The translations under genes were made by a program, and so were the position numbers. This document shows, piece by piece, positions 1-8,233 of a stretch of 48,879 bases of DNA (positions are counted from its first letter, which is position 1; every line of letters begins with the position of its first letter). Source of the stretch: a virus. The notes under the pieces were generated by a model that was not told where the DNA came from, searched no databases, and saw nothing but the letters and a program-made list of their open reading frames with translations. The stretch lies in the IMG/VR virus record IMGVR_UViG_3300035211_000070, positions 1-48,879 of that record. One strand, given 5' to 3'.

Positions 1-177
1 CACAATTACGCCATTTCCCCCAGCATCCATAATCTTCGTGCTTTTCATCCATCCCTGACTTTTACTTGATGCCTTACATAGAAGTATCCACATATCGGGG
101 TCACCAAATATTTCGACGTCCTTAGTTTTATTCTTTAGGCTTTCAGAATTTGTGATATCCAGGGGCTTCTTTTCCAT
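1..177 (-). CDS. Phage protein of unknown function, N-terminal part (cut by window edge)
   Basis: The reading frame starts with ATG at 177-175 behind a good ribosome binding site (AAAGAGGT) and stays open to base 1, giving 59 residues. It contains the segment DMWILLCKASSKSQGWMKS. From memory, this resembles a small family common in phage genomes whose members share a K-L-L-x-K-A-S-S core and have no known function. The matching C-terminal part seems to be at 48792-48879, in another frame relative to a direct end-to-end join. The gene was therefore probably intact on a circular genome and some bases are missing at the window ends. The start is well supported and the function is unknown. Confidence 0.7.
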   Translation of the reverse strand, partial: MEKKPLDITNSESLKNKTKDVEIFGDPDMWILLCKASSKSQGWMKSTKIMDAGGNGVIV

Positions 178-350
178 GGTTACCTCTTTTTATGAAAAGA
201 TAGTTGTAGGCGACCTCATACGAGGCGTGCCGGTTGAGGGCAAAATACGGAGGGAGGGTTGGTTAGGTCCTCCCCCCGATTCGCTACTACGTCAAGCGAC
301 CTAACCCGAGCAGGCAAGGAAAAAACACGCCCGGCGCTTGACGCATGCGA
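178..350. other. Intergenic region with inverted repeat and a leader-like element
   Basis: No convincing gene is present. It holds a 9-bp perfect inverted repeat (GGTTAGGTC at 261-269, GACCTAACC at 298-306, 28-nt loop). It also holds an 18-bp element (224-241) with an adjoining small hairpin, which recurs near 48448. On the minus strand the element lies about 50-65 nt upstream of the ATG at 177, so it would be in the 5' leader of that gene. A T-run (minus strand, near 319-324) follows GC-rich sequence just after the gene ending at 351, but I could not build a clear terminator stem there. Confidence 0.45.
224..241 (-). repeat. Leader-like element, left copy
   Basis: On the plus strand this reads GGCGTGCCGGTTGAGGGC. 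It matches 48448-48464 except for one extra G. Immediately beside it is a hairpin CCTC-atac-GAGG (214-225). The right copy has CCGC-aaa-GCGG at the same relative place, so the stem sequence differs while pairing is kept. That suggests a structured RNA element upstream of minus-strand genes. Two copies are too few to be sure. Confidence 0.4.
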
Positions 351-578
351 TCAATCCGGCTTCCTGATGTAATCATCACACGAGCCGCTACGTCTTATAT
401 AACCAGGCTTCTTTGAACAGACGCCGGAACGCTTGGTTGCATTCCACGCTCGCCGGATAGTGTCAAAGAAACCACCCTTAACCCGCTGGTAGAGTGAGCA
501 CTGACGGCACCGCTGTTGCACCGGAGCGCCACCCTTGGCCGGGTTGCGTCTATCCTTGTAACGGAAGGTCTTTTTCAT
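351..578 (-). CDS. Small cysteine-containing basic protein, unknown function
   Basis: This 75-residue, strongly basic protein has C24-x-x-C27 and further cysteines at 54 and 67, a spacing that could bind one zinc ion. Its ATG (578-576) overlaps the TGA of the upstream gene in an ATGA arrangement, and GGGGAG lies just upstream, so it is translationally coupled to the gene at 575-772. It is the last small gene before the intergenic region at 178-350. I do not recognise a family; a nucleic-acid-binding role is only a guess from charge and cysteines. Confidence 0.6.
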   Translation of the reverse strand: MKKTFRYKDRRNPAKGGAPVQQRCRQCSLYQRVKGGFFDTIRRAWNATKRSGVCSKKPGYIRRSGSCDDYIRKPD

Positions 579-772
579 GCATTGTCTCCCCTCTGCCTCA
601 ACAAAGCCATTCTATCCCCATACCGAGTCCTAAATTCTCTAATACCGAAGCCGACACCTCTATTGGTCAAAGCACGCATAATCTCGCACGCCCTGGATTC
701 AGTTATGACTCCAACAGAGACAGCAACCTCTAAGTTGCCCCAAATAATCAAACATAATTCATAATACGTCAT
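575..772 (-). CDS. Small protein with TYxExC N-terminal motif
   Basis: This is a 65-residue protein beginning MTYYELC. The start is set by GGTGGAG upstream and by an ATGA overlap with the end of the nuclease gene at 769. The N-terminus matches the pattern T-Y-x-[ED]-[FL]-C, with an A and a G-[VL]-[IL] following, that is also found at the start of the proteins at 34059-34184 and 40905-41276. The three may be distant relatives or share a short interaction motif. No enzyme motif is visible and the function is unknown. Its position in the nuclease/annealing operon may indicate a role with DNA metabolism. Confidence 0.6.
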   Translation of the reverse strand: MTYYELCLIIWGNLEVAVSVGVITESRACEIMRALTNRGVGFGIREFRTRYGDRMALLRQRGDNA

Positions 773-2007
773 CGCTCCACCTTCTTGATCGGCCCGAACT
801 CTTCCCCACCAGTTTCGTCCACGCAGGTATCCAAAAGATACTCGGCGGTATCCGAATGCTCGGCGGGAAGTTTTTTTATGCCGGTTTTACTGACAGACAC
901 GGCCTTGGCCATGTCCTTAATGGGGATGTCTCGACCAAACATGACCGACAAGGCAAGCTCCACATCCACGGTCGATTTGGGTCTCATGCCATGCCATTTG
1001 CCGCCCGACTGAAAACACAGGCGGCCCGCCAATTCTTTGAGACGTGCGTTGACCTTGGTGGCGCCATTGCGCACATGAGCTATGCCTTGCTTGGCCAGGT
1101 CGGCTATCTCGGGTGTTATTTGGTCATCGGGAAGGCCAGCCAATATCATCCTGAATGCGCCAGCAACCCTACGTTCAGGGCCCATTTGCATAAGGAACCT
1201 TGTAGGGTCTGACGGCAGCTGAACATCATAATTATGAAATGGAACGATCTTTCCCTGTTCATTCAACGGGCATTCATTTCCCAGGAACGGGCACGGTTCA
1301 CCGTATAGGTTTTCACAGTGCTCGCCCGGATCGGGGAGTGGTTCCAACGTTTCGGCGTACTTAATTTTCTCCTTTAGATATGTGTAGAGATACCGTGAAT
1401 CGTGTTCCTCGTCGTCTATGAGCAACTTCGTAGGCCCACGGCCTTTACGTTCCCACCGATAGTGGAACCAGTCTATTTCCCCGGTTCGTACCCAATAACG
1501 GCCAAAAGAGATCTTTTTGAACTTCGGGTAATGCGCATGAGCTAACGCCACATAGTCGTGGCGCTCAAACACGTTGTCTGTCTGCCACCGGCCGGTTTTG
1601 TGATCGGGGATGTAAAGCGTGTCGTCAACTTCCGCTGTCACATCTAATATGCCGGTGAGCCAATCGTGTTGCGGCGCAGGGGACCGTTGCCCCTTTTTGT
1701 CTATGGCAAGGCTGACTTCAAGGCCGGTGATATCCGTAATCTCAATGGGTAAGTTCTCGATGCCCTGCTCAGCCAGTTCGTAAGCCTCTTCGGTTATGGG
1801 GACTTCGCATGTATTCAGATATCGTTCGGGGTTGTCCCACCCAAGTCTCTTTGCCAGCCCGTGCGCTATCACCGCATGTGTGGCGATACCCAACGCAGCC
1901 GCAGCGGTAGGCTTGTACGGAAGGCCCAGCTCATATATGGCGTATGCCAACCAGCGGCATATCCACAAAGTTCCGAGCTTGCTTTTTCTCCATGGAGGTT
2001 TGAACAT
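769..2007 (-). CDS. Cas4/AddB-like PD-(D/E)XK nuclease with Fe-S cluster cysteines
   Basis: This 412-residue protein carries the hallmarks of the RecB/Cas4-type exonuclease fold. It has G40 and H44 in an ALGIATH helix, E97, a GxLD motif with D122, and D135-H-K137 in the PDHKTG motif. One N-terminal cysteine (C17) pairs with a late cluster (C231, C239, C246), the usual arrangement of the 4Fe-4S cluster in AddB/Cas4 proteins. In that family these residues bind metal and cut DNA ends, giving single-stranded tails. It lies directly downstream of a putative annealing protein, 2 nt after its stop, forming a recombination pair. The C-terminal third (after about 255) is unlike core Cas4 and unassigned. 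A CRISPR role is unlikely because no array or other cas gene is present. Confidence 0.82.
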   Translation of the reverse strand: MFKPPWRKSKLGTLWICRWLAYAIYELGLPYKPTAAAALGIATHAVIAHGLAKRLGWDNPERYLNTCEVPITEEAYELAEQGIENLPIEITDITGLEVSLAIDKKGQRSPAPQHDWLTGILDVTAEVDDTLYIPDHKTGRWQTDNVFERHDYVALAHAHYPKFKKISFGRYWVRTGEIDWFHYRWERKGRGPTKLLIDDEEHDSRYLYTYLKEKIKYAETLEPLPDPGEHCENLYGEPCPFLGNECPLNEQGKIVPFHNYDVQLPSDPTRFLMQMGPERRVAGAFRMILAGLPDDQITPEIADLAKQGIAHVRNGATKVNARLKELAGRLCFQSGGKWHGMRPKSTVDVELALSVMFGRDIPIKDMAKAVSVSKTGIKKLPAEHSDTAEYLLDTCVDETGGEEFGPIKKVER

Positions 2008-2009
2008 AC

Positions 2010-2747
2010 TTATCTCCTCTTGCTGAGGTAGTCGGCATCTACGGTGTAACCAGCCTCATGGAGATATTTAGGCACCAACTCTGTCAGGAAATGTTTGGCC
2101 TTACCGATCTTTTGGGGGTCAATGTCTTCAATGTTTTCCATTTTCCAGGAATCACAGAGCCGTTTAATTGCAGCCGAGCAGCCGTCTTCATCCAGACCCA
2201 TCTTTTCAAATTCGCGGGCCATCCAGTCTATGAACTGAGCAACCGCTTTATCTAATGGAGGGGTGTCGCCCTCTTTCGGGAAAACCTTATCGGGCGGCCT
2301 TGGGCTACTTGACTCCCGCCGGGGCTGTCGCGGGCCAGTTTGCGATTGTCGTGAGCGTTGGCCGGTCGGTCCGTTATCAGATAAATGGCTCAACTCTTCA
2401 GCGGAACAGAACTCTACGCCAATACCTGCAAAACGCGCCGCTCTGGCGATTGACCTGCTTTCAGCAAGTTCTATTAATACATCACCTAATCGTTTGTCTC
2501 GCTGAGAAGATGCAGTTCCAGTACCATCAAAAGATCCCTTGGAGGTTATTATGGTTGTTTTAACAACAGCAAAATCCGGTTCTAATTTAACGCCCTCAGT
2601 TTTAATAGACAACTGTTCTTCTTGATCATGAAGAACCCGCAACCGACCGCCTAGGTTTGGCGAATATGTTGTTGACCAATTGCCATCCTTGTCTTTAAAG
2701 CGGTAGGGGATCATTTCTTCATCACGGAATATGGAATCTATAGTCAA
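2010..2747 (-). CDS. Putative single-strand DNA annealing (recombination) protein
   Basis: This is a 245-residue protein, probably starting at TTG (2747-2745) seven bases after AAGGAG. Residues about 30-115 contain a core rich in beta strands. It is followed by a segment reading ELAESRSIARAARFAGIG and then an acidic EEL. In Rad52/DdrA-like and related phage annealing proteins, a similar E-x-R-A-x-x-R-A-L-x-x-x-G helix follows the sheet. A proline/serine/arginine-rich linker (about 125-155) leads to a helical C-terminal domain. The neighbour is a Cas4-like nuclease, the classic exonuclease-annealase pairing. The family assignment is inference from pattern and context. Confidence 0.55.
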   Translation of the reverse strand: MTIDSIFRDEEMIPYRFKDKDGNWSTTYSPNLGGRLRVLHDQEEQLSIKTEGVKLEPDFAVVKTTIITSKGSFDGTGTASSQRDKRLGDVLIELAESRSIARAARFAGIGVEFCSAEELSHLSDNGPTGQRSRQSQTGPRQPRRESSSPRPPDKVFPKEGDTPPLDKAVAQFIDWMAREFEKMGLDEDGCSAAIKRLCDSWKMENIEDIDPQKIGKAKHFLTELVPKYLHEAGYTVDADYLSKRR

Positions 2748-2860
2748 TGCTTAACTCCTTTCAATAAAGTGGATGGGCGGTAAGTGTAGAGTTTCACGCT
2801 GATATGCAATCACACATCTAGGGGAATGAGTTTTATGTGATGGGCCGCCCATCCAAATCG
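2748..2860 (-). promoter_or_regulatory. Leader with mutually exclusive hairpins upstream of the annealing protein
   Basis: The 113-nt gap between two minus-strand genes holds three pairing segments. GATGGG-CCG-CCCATC (2839-2853) forms a tight hairpin. The segment 2845-2854 (CCGCCCATCC) is also perfectly complementary to 2771-2780 (GGATGGGCGG), a 10-bp long-range stem. The two cannot form together. The distal arm ends about 12 nt before the AAGGAG that drives the TTG start at 2747. This geometry could regulate translation or termination; no T-run follows the small hairpin. Confidence 0.45.
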
Positions 2861-3208
2861 TTATCTATTCATTGCCTCTTCAAAGGTTTGCAGCATAAGC
2901 TCCTTTGTCTTTGCGTCCTTAATGTCTCGTTGATGAGCGTGATATGATCGTTCCGCTTTTTTGTACGCGGCTTCAACCATGTCTCTTAATTGATCCCTCG
3001 TGTAAAGCCTCCGATTAATCGGCGGCTGGGGGAACATTTCCGGTTGTTCCGGGGGCTGCTGGTCGGGCTCATTGCCAGGCGGAGCATCGTCAAATTTAAC
3101 CTGATAAGTTCCAGGGCATTTAGGGTCTTCACACTTTTCACCAACTACCTTGGGGTGGTTTGGCAGCGGCAACCTTCCGCACTCACTACACTCCAATATT
3201 ACGCTCAT
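2861..3208 (-). CDS. Zinc-ribbon protein with helical C-terminus
   Basis: This 115-residue protein has an N-terminal four-cysteine zinc ribbon (C7-x-x-C10, C26-x4-C31), a proline/glutamine-rich linker (about 42-65) and a charged helical tail. The ATG overlaps the TGA of the HTH regulator gene (ATGA at 3205-3208) with AGGAG upstream. The pair is therefore co-translated from the promoter at 3459-3486. The zinc ribbon suggests nucleic-acid or protein binding; no closer assignment is possible. Confidence 0.65.
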   Translation of the reverse strand: MSVILECSECGRLPLPNHPKVVGEKCEDPKCPGTYQVKFDDAPPGNEPDQQPPEQPEMFPQPPINRRLYTRDQLRDMVEAAYKKAERSYHAHQRDIKDAKTKELMLQTFEEAMNR

Positions 3209-3426
3209 CTTTCACTCCTGATATATTCACATACTTCTAGTATTTCGCTTCGTGTTAGGCCGATCTTTTTGCCGAACTTGATTAGATCAATAGCGTTAGG
3301 AAGAACGTCCGGTGTCTTCGTCCATCTATAGTAGACACTGGGCTCAATGCCAAGGCTTATGGCGAACGCCCGTTTGCTCATTCCGGCAGGACGCTTCGCC
3401 TCGAAAAGATCTCCGATGGATCGCAT
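3205..3426 (-). CDS. Cro/C1-like HTH regulator
   Basis: This is a 73-residue, single-domain DNA-binding protein. Residues about 15-45 form a helix-turn-helix of the lambda-repressor type, with KRAFAISLGIEPSVYYRW as the HTH core. There is no C-terminal dimerisation or protease domain, as in Cro-type proteins. It is the first gene behind a TTGACA/TATTAT promoter whose -10 is covered by a palindrome. The same 24-bp sequence occurs at the only other clear leftward promoter (33579-33607). This protein is therefore the best candidate to bind both sites and repress itself and the accessory operon. Binding is inferred. Confidence 0.75.
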   Translation of the reverse strand: MRSIGDLFEAKRPAGMSKRAFAISLGIEPSVYYRWTKTPDVLPNAIDLIKFGKKIGLTRSEILEVCEYIRSER

Positions 3427-3442
3427 TTTCCCCTCACGTAAT

Positions 3443-3466
3443 TGTGTTGCGTATTGCCATAATACA
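3443..3466 (-). promoter_or_regulatory. Operator, copy 1 (core GTATTgccatAATAC)
   Basis: A 24-bp sequence here is identical to 33563-33586. Its core at 3451-3465 is a 5-bp inverted repeat with a 5-nt centre and overlaps the -10 element of the leftward promoter, as repressor sites usually do. An identical 24-mer at two promoters 30 kb apart is not expected by chance. The likely binder is the HTH protein encoded just downstream. Confidence 0.75.
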
Positions 3467-3486
3467 ATGCCGCCCCCCTATGTCAA
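3459..3486 (-). promoter_or_regulatory. Leftward promoter for the repressor/recombination operon
   Basis: Read on the minus strand, a perfect -35 TTGACA (3486-3481) and a -10 TATTAT (3464-3459) are separated by 16 nt. The first gene starts at 3426. The -10 lies inside the palindromic operator, which indicates negative control. Confidence 0.75.
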
Positions 3487-3500
3487 GCTTTTTAAGTTAA

Positions 3501-3592
3501 TATAATAGGCAACCATATCAAGCACATGTGCGTATGTGCCCAAATAATATCAAAAAAATAATTTGACTAAGTTCTGTCAGCTCTGCTTTAGA
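3501..3592 (+). promoter_or_regulatory. Candidate rightward late promoter region with palindrome
   Basis: Upstream of the late operon there is a perfect -10 hexamer TATAAT at 3501-3506 with only a weak -35. There is also TTGACT (3563-3568) followed after 18 nt by TTTAGA (3587-3592). Between them lies an inverted repeat GCACAT-gtgcgt-ATGTGC (3522-3539), containing the perfect palindrome GCACATGTGC, a possible activator or repressor site. Which element starts late transcription cannot be decided from sequence alone. Confidence 0.4.
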
Positions 3593-3646
3593 GTCTAGCC
3601 GGGTGCGAAAGTTAACCAAATAGGATAACTTAACCTGGAGGCTCTA

Positions 3647-5860
3647 TTGGCGTATTTCCAACCCGCTGACGACCCGTTCGATGTAATGCCTCAGCAACCG
3701 GGGCTAATGGGTGAAGAATCTCCTGAAGCCTCTTTAGAAGAGCCTCAAACACATATCGCTATCAAGCCGATAGGCCCCCCTCTCAAGCCCCCCTCTCATC
3801 TGTACAAAGCCGCAAAAGATTGGGGCCCAAAGTTCTTTAAGTCCGGGAAGGAATACATCGACGAAAAACGGCAAGCGTGGGCCAGGCTCAAGCGCATGAT
3901 GACGAATGAATTACCTTTCGACGCATGGTATTGGCCTGAGAGCGAAATAGATACATACATTAAACAACGAAGTTATGGAATAGACGAAGAGCCTCTCCGC
4001 AAACGCACCAACGAAACCATAAGCATAGCGCAATATGTCCACCATTTCGCAGAAGGAGCCTTTCAGGCGGTCTTTCAGAGTGAGCCATGGTTTTCTATCA
4101 CCGCTGAGGCCACGGTAGACGAGCCGTCCGTTGAAGATCTTCGATTTAGCACGGCGCAAAAAATGGAAAACCTCATGGCCAGATACTTCCGCAAGGCGTT
4201 TTTTAAGGAGGCGGCGTATCAGGTCTTCCAATGGGTGGGGTTGCTCGGGTCATGCGGCGGGATGGTCCGCTGGCACGAGAAGTCTGTCCGACAGTATTTT
4301 AAGGCCGTAGAAGTGGACCAATTCGGCAACGCTAAAGGTGACGCCAAGGTTTTTTCTGAAAACAAGACCGTGTGCGCTGAGCCTCTGTTCGATGTGCTCC
4401 CTCCCGATAAGGTATACGTTGATCCAACAGCAACAACCAGTGATGTACAGAAGTGGTACGGCGTAGGGACATGTTCTAAAATTACCCGAGCCGAAGTGAT
4501 GGCCCGTTTTGAGTCCAAGGTGTTCACCCTGAACGAAAAGGAATTCAAAAAGCGGTGGGGTGAGCCTGGATCGGCCGGAGGTAGCGACCCCACAAGCGAA
4601 GATATTGCGTACGATAACGACCGGAGCGAGCTGGACGAGGCCATAGACAATCTGAAAATCTGGCAGTACCACGGGTTAATACCAACCGACAAAGGCGACA
4701 TTGAATCAGTCGCCGTGTGGATAACTGAAAAGGGCGCGGATAATTGCGATGATGGCGTTCTGGTGAAACTCCACGAGGGAACCGCCCTGCACTGCGGCCT
4801 AAGACCGGCGGTCTGGGCCCAATACACTCCATGGGTAGGGCCGTATGGTCTCGGAACGGTCCAGCCGCATTTCTCTAAAGTGTGGATGATATCGCACCTC
4901 CAAAACCTTCTAACCGACTGCCTGGAGCTGGTAGTTAACCCACGATATCAAATAGTTGAAAACAGTGTAGCGCATCGCAGCCTTATGGAAAAAGACGGCG
5001 ACGTCGCTTATCCCGGTCAAAATCTTCTTGTAGGCCAGATAGATAAAGAGGTCAAATCGTATCCGTTAGCTCAAGTTGATCTCGGCGCTCTAAGCGCTCA
5101 CCTGCAACAGCTCAGGGGCGAATTCCAGATGGAAACAGGCGTTGACGACAATACGCTGGGTGTTTCCAATCGGGAAAAGACAGCCACGGAAGTAAGCCGT
5201 ATGACCCAACAAGCGGCGGGTCCGTTGTCCGTACGCTTAGAAATGCTGGGAGAAACGTTCCTTGATCCCACGTGCACCTTGTTCCTGAACACCGTTCAAC
5301 AGTACGAGCTGTCAGACCAGGTCATTTCCGTCATAGATGGTCAGGGCATGCCCACTACGGTAACGCTCACGGCTGATGAGCTGAAGACCGGCAAGTATCT
5401 TATCCAGAGCGTAATCACTTCCGAAGACACCAACAGGATAGCCGTAATACAGTCCCTTGAAAGAATCCTGCCTCAGCTTCCGAACTTAAAACAAATGCTA
5501 AATAGTGAAGGATACGACCTAAAGCAGACCCCCATAGTACGAGAATATTTTGGTAGGAACCGAATCCCTCGACTCGCTCAAATTATAACGCCGTTGCCTC
5601 CACAGCCCGAGCAACCGATGGGGCCTGACGGTATGCCGATGGATGGGCAAGGGGCTATGCCGCCGCCTGGGATGGAGGGGCCGCCTATGCCACCAGGCGC
5701 CGGACCGATGGGTCCGCCGATGCCGGCACAGGCCACTGCGCCTACCGGCAGTTTGAACGATTTCCGGGGGCCCATGGGTGACGGCTCTGACGAGGACATG
5801 TTGTTTAAACAGCTACAAGACGTCGCGCGTATTGCGGAAGGGATGTCAATGCAGCAATGA
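3647..5860 (+). CDS. Portal protein
   Basis: This 737-residue protein starts at TTG (3647) six bases after GGAG. Size, position at the head of the structural operon and sequence character fit the P22-type portal family, the dodecameric channel for DNA entry and exit. Supporting segments include WGPKFFKSGKEYIDEKRQAW near the N-terminus, the conserved FDVLPPDKVYVDP stretch in the middle, and a GVDDNTLG...KTATEVSR segment typical of portals of this size. A proline/glycine/methionine-rich tail (about residues 645-705) is low in complexity and probably disordered. No terminase lies beside it, which is unusual. Family assignment is by recognition. Confidence 0.85.
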   Translation: MAYFQPADDPFDVMPQQPGLMGEESPEASLEEPQTHIAIKPIGPPLKPPSHLYKAAKDWGPKFFKSGKEYIDEKRQAWARLKRMMTNELPFDAWYWPESEIDTYIKQRSYGIDEEPLRKRTNETISIAQYVHHFAEGAFQAVFQSEPWFSITAEATVDEPSVEDLRFSTAQKMENLMARYFRKAFFKEAAYQVFQWVGLLGSCGGMVRWHEKSVRQYFKAVEVDQFGNAKGDAKVFSENKTVCAEPLFDVLPPDKVYVDPTATTSDVQKWYGVGTCSKITRAEVMARFESKVFTLNEKEFKKRWGEPGSAGGSDPTSEDIAYDNDRSELDEAIDNLKIWQYHGLIPTDKGDIESVAVWITEKGADNCDDGVLVKLHEGTALHCGLRPAVWAQYTPWVGPYGLGTVQPHFSKVWMISHLQNLLTDCLELVVNPRYQIVENSVAHRSLMEKDGDVAYPGQNLLVGQIDKEVKSYPLAQVDLGALSAHLQQLRGEFQMETGVDDNTLGVSNREKTATEVSRMTQQAAGPLSVRLEMLGETFLDPTCTLFLNTVQQYELSDQVISVIDGQGMPTTVTLTADELKTGKYLIQSVITSEDTNRIAVIQSLERILPQLPNLKQMLNSEGYDLKQTPIVREYFGRNRIPRLAQIITPLPPQPEQPMGPDGMPMDGQGAMPPPGMEGPPMPPGAGPMGPPMPAQATAPTGSLNDFRGPMGDGSDEDMLFKQLQDVARIAEGMSMQQ

Positions 5861-6114
5861 GTAATCCGGTAATAACAGTGATTGAGCAGGCGATGGAAGA
5901 TGTGAACGGTCAGCTCAGTGAGCTTTTGATTAATGCTCGGGTGTATCGGGCGTTCAGGCTGATGGCCGAATTTTTGGAACTGGAAGCGGCGTTATTGAAG
6001 ATACGGCGGTGGGAGTCCACGGACCCCAACGACATAATAGAAGTGAAAGCGACAGATTTATTGGCGAATAAACTGAGGTTTAAAGCGCCTCAACTCGACA
6101 AAGAAAAGAGGTAG
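5857..6114 (+). CDS. Small helical protein between portal and scaffold
   Basis: This 85-residue protein's ATG overlaps the portal stop codon (ATGA), so it is translationally coupled to it. The sequence is predicted almost entirely helical and charged, with no cysteine cluster, signal peptide or membrane segment. Genes here in related podoviruses often encode small head-assembly or portal-associated proteins, but no family is recognised. Confidence 0.65.
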   Translation: MSNPVITVIEQAMEDVNGQLSELLINARVYRAFRLMAEFLELEAALLKIRRWESTDPNDIIEVKATDLLANKLRFKAPQLDKEKR

Positions 6115-6116
6115 AC

Positions 6117-6944
6117 ATGCCGGAACCAAATCAGAACATAGATGAACCGTTAGTTGGGACTCCACAGCCCGAGCCAGATGAGCCTAGCGCAGCTCCCGAA
6201 GGCGCATCGCCCGAACCTGATGAGCCCCCGGCTCCTTCTGGGTATCAGGTTCAAGACCCTGAATTTAAGCAGTTAATAGAAGAGGTTGGCGAAGACAACC
6301 TTAAGGGGATCGTATATCAACACGCTCAATTGATGAAACAGCAAGAGGAAGAACAACGGCAGCGGGCGCAAGAAGAATGGCAAAAGGCGCAGGCCGGACA
6401 GCGCAATGCCTGGAAGGAAGCTAGAGACCAAGAATATCAACGGATCATGCGGGAACGGCTAAGCAAGGGGACTCCACCCAGTGAGCAGGCCTTGTCTCAA
6501 CTCCAGTATGAGGCGATGGACGAGGCTAACTTGATTATCCAAGACCGGATGGCTGAAGAAAAGTCAGCTCGGACCTTGGGACAATACCTAGAGCAGGAGC
6601 GCCAGACATCGGCCATCAAACAACAGATATACGATAAACATCCCGAGCTGCACCCTTGGTGGAACCTGGTCGAAGACATTGTGGACAACGACAACGTTTC
6701 AGCCCAGGGAACGGTGGCCCGAGTCAAGCAGTTCATTGAATACGGGAAGCGACACGGGCTTATCAGCGGAGCTGCACCAACGCCCACACCAGACTACCCA
6801 ACGCATCAAAGCTTACGACAAATGGGACCGGTGAGCGGCAGGGGCGGGCATTTGCGTGTGGTGGGTGACGACAAAGAAGAAGAAAAGAAATTTGAGAAGG
6901 CTGTAAAAAACGAGTTAGACAGATATTACGGCAAACAAACCTGA
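6117..6944 (+). CDS. Scaffolding-like protein
   Basis: This 275-residue acidic protein has an N-terminal proline/glutamate-rich disordered stretch (about 1-45). A long glutamine/glutamate/arginine-rich coiled-coil region follows (about 70-175), and the C-terminus is basic and charged (about 245-275). This composition, and the place directly between portal and major capsid gene, match capsid scaffolding proteins, which guide procapsid assembly and leave the head. Start ATG at 6117 follows AAAGAGG. No protease motif is seen. Confidence 0.75.
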   Translation: MPEPNQNIDEPLVGTPQPEPDEPSAAPEGASPEPDEPPAPSGYQVQDPEFKQLIEEVGEDNLKGIVYQHAQLMKQQEEEQRQRAQEEWQKAQAGQRNAWKEARDQEYQRIMRERLSKGTPPSEQALSQLQYEAMDEANLIIQDRMAEEKSARTLGQYLEQERQTSAIKQQIYDKHPELHPWWNLVEDIVDNDNVSAQGTVARVKQFIEYGKRHGLISGAAPTPTPDYPTHQSLRQMGPVSGRGGHLRVVGDDKEEEKKFEKAVKNELDRYYGKQT

Positions 6945-6971
6945 TAACAGGTTAATGGGGAGGGAAGAAAA

Positions 6972-8222
6972 ATGGCTGACGCAATCGGATCAATCAACTT
7001 TCTAAAGCTCTGGACCCAGTCCGATTATGACTACAAGCTGAAAAAGTATGTGGAAATGGGATTGGACAGGAGAATCATTGAAAGTTCCGGGGTGCTGAAA
7101 AAACTTGAGATCGGTAGACCAACGAGTCATCCCGAGGTGCAGTGGTACGAACAAGAGAGTTACGCGCATGCCGTGACGGCGACGTTGGCGTCTACCACCA
7201 TGACATTTTCAGGAACATTGATGGGGACATCGCTTGCCAGTGTTACTACTGCCGGCACCCAACAGTTAAAAAACATCATTCGAGTAGGGACCATTCTTGA
7301 AAGGCCAAGCGACGGCGTTCAGGCCAAGGTGACGGACATTACGAACCTAAGCGGCGCCGGCACGTATAACGTCACGGTGGTCGCTTACGGTAACACCTCG
7401 TTATCGAATGATACCTCCGCTGTTAGCTGGGAAATCCTTACCGAGCCGTGGAAAGACGCTACGGACATGAACCAGCCACGGGCCTTGGATAGAGAACGGC
7501 GAAAAGTGGGGACCGAGATATTCGCCGAAGGTTTTGAAATCGAGAAGACCAGAGAAAATACGTCGATGGAAGTTGTTGGTGATGAGATTAAGCACCAAAC
7601 GATGGAGCTCATCGACAAACTGAACATACAGCTTAGTCGAGCTGTCATTAGGCAGCGGCCGTACTATAGCTCCGGCTTTAAATACGGTCTTTCGACTCAA
7701 GACCCTACGTTGTGTGGTCTGTCAATCTGGCCGGAGATTGTCCAGGCGGAGGCGTCAAATCCAGCCGTGTATGTCAATTTAAGCTCCGCAAACTTGACCA
7801 AGAACAATCTTGACACACTCGTCAAAAACATGTGGCTGACCGAAAACGCCGACTTCGACACCGGTAATTGGTCTATAGTGTGTCATCCGAACACGTACCA
7901 ATATATGCAAAACTTTGATATCGCATATATGAGGGAAACCCAGGATTCAAAGAAGATCGGAATTTCAAAGACTATTTTCCATTCCAAGATCGGTAAGGAC
8001 TTTCCGATTATCTCTGATCGGCATATGCGAGAATCCGAATTGTTAGTGGTGAACTTCACCAAGTGCAAATACGGCTACTACAAAAACGACCGACTGGACA
8101 TCAAGGAACTGCCGACCAAGGGCCGTTATCGACAATGGCTCATATCCTTCCAGGCGTATGGAGTTGTAGCCCGTAATCCGAGAGCGAACATCGGTAAAAT
8201 TTACGGCATCAGCAACACATAA
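6972..8222 (+). CDS. Major capsid protein (HK97 fold, SU10/DUF5309-like)
   Basis: This 416-residue protein follows the scaffold gene behind a strong site (GGGAGGG). It resembles the SU10-type/DUF5309 major capsid proteins. The N-terminal helix region is followed by a beta-rich insertion (about 70-150, Thr/Gly/Ala-rich). A long spine-helix segment (RRKVGTEIFAEGFEIEKT and following) comes next, then a C-terminal axial domain ending in a short VVARNPRANIG motif. It would form the icosahedral shell. The assignment rests on pattern and gene order. Confidence 0.85.
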   Translation: MADAIGSINFLKLWTQSDYDYKLKKYVEMGLDRRIIESSGVLKKLEIGRPTSHPEVQWYEQESYAHAVTATLASTTMTFSGTLMGTSLASVTTAGTQQLKNIIRVGTILERPSDGVQAKVTDITNLSGAGTYNVTVVAYGNTSLSNDTSAVSWEILTEPWKDATDMNQPRALDRERRKVGTEIFAEGFEIEKTRENTSMEVVGDEIKHQTMELIDKLNIQLSRAVIRQRPYYSSGFKYGLSTQDPTLCGLSIWPEIVQAEASNPAVYVNLSSANLTKNNLDTLVKNMWLTENADFDTGNWSIVCHPNTYQYMQNFDIAYMRETQDSKKIGISKTIFHSKIGKDFPIISDRHMRESELLVVNFTKCKYGYYKNDRLDIKELPTKGRYRQWLISFQAYGVVARNPRANIGKIYGISNT

Positions 8223-8233
8223 AGGGGGCGACC

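Noticed and set aside
4219-4827. Minus-strand frame of about 200 residues opposite the portal gene
   Set aside because: Composition is serine/proline-rich shadow of the portal gene; no ribosome site.
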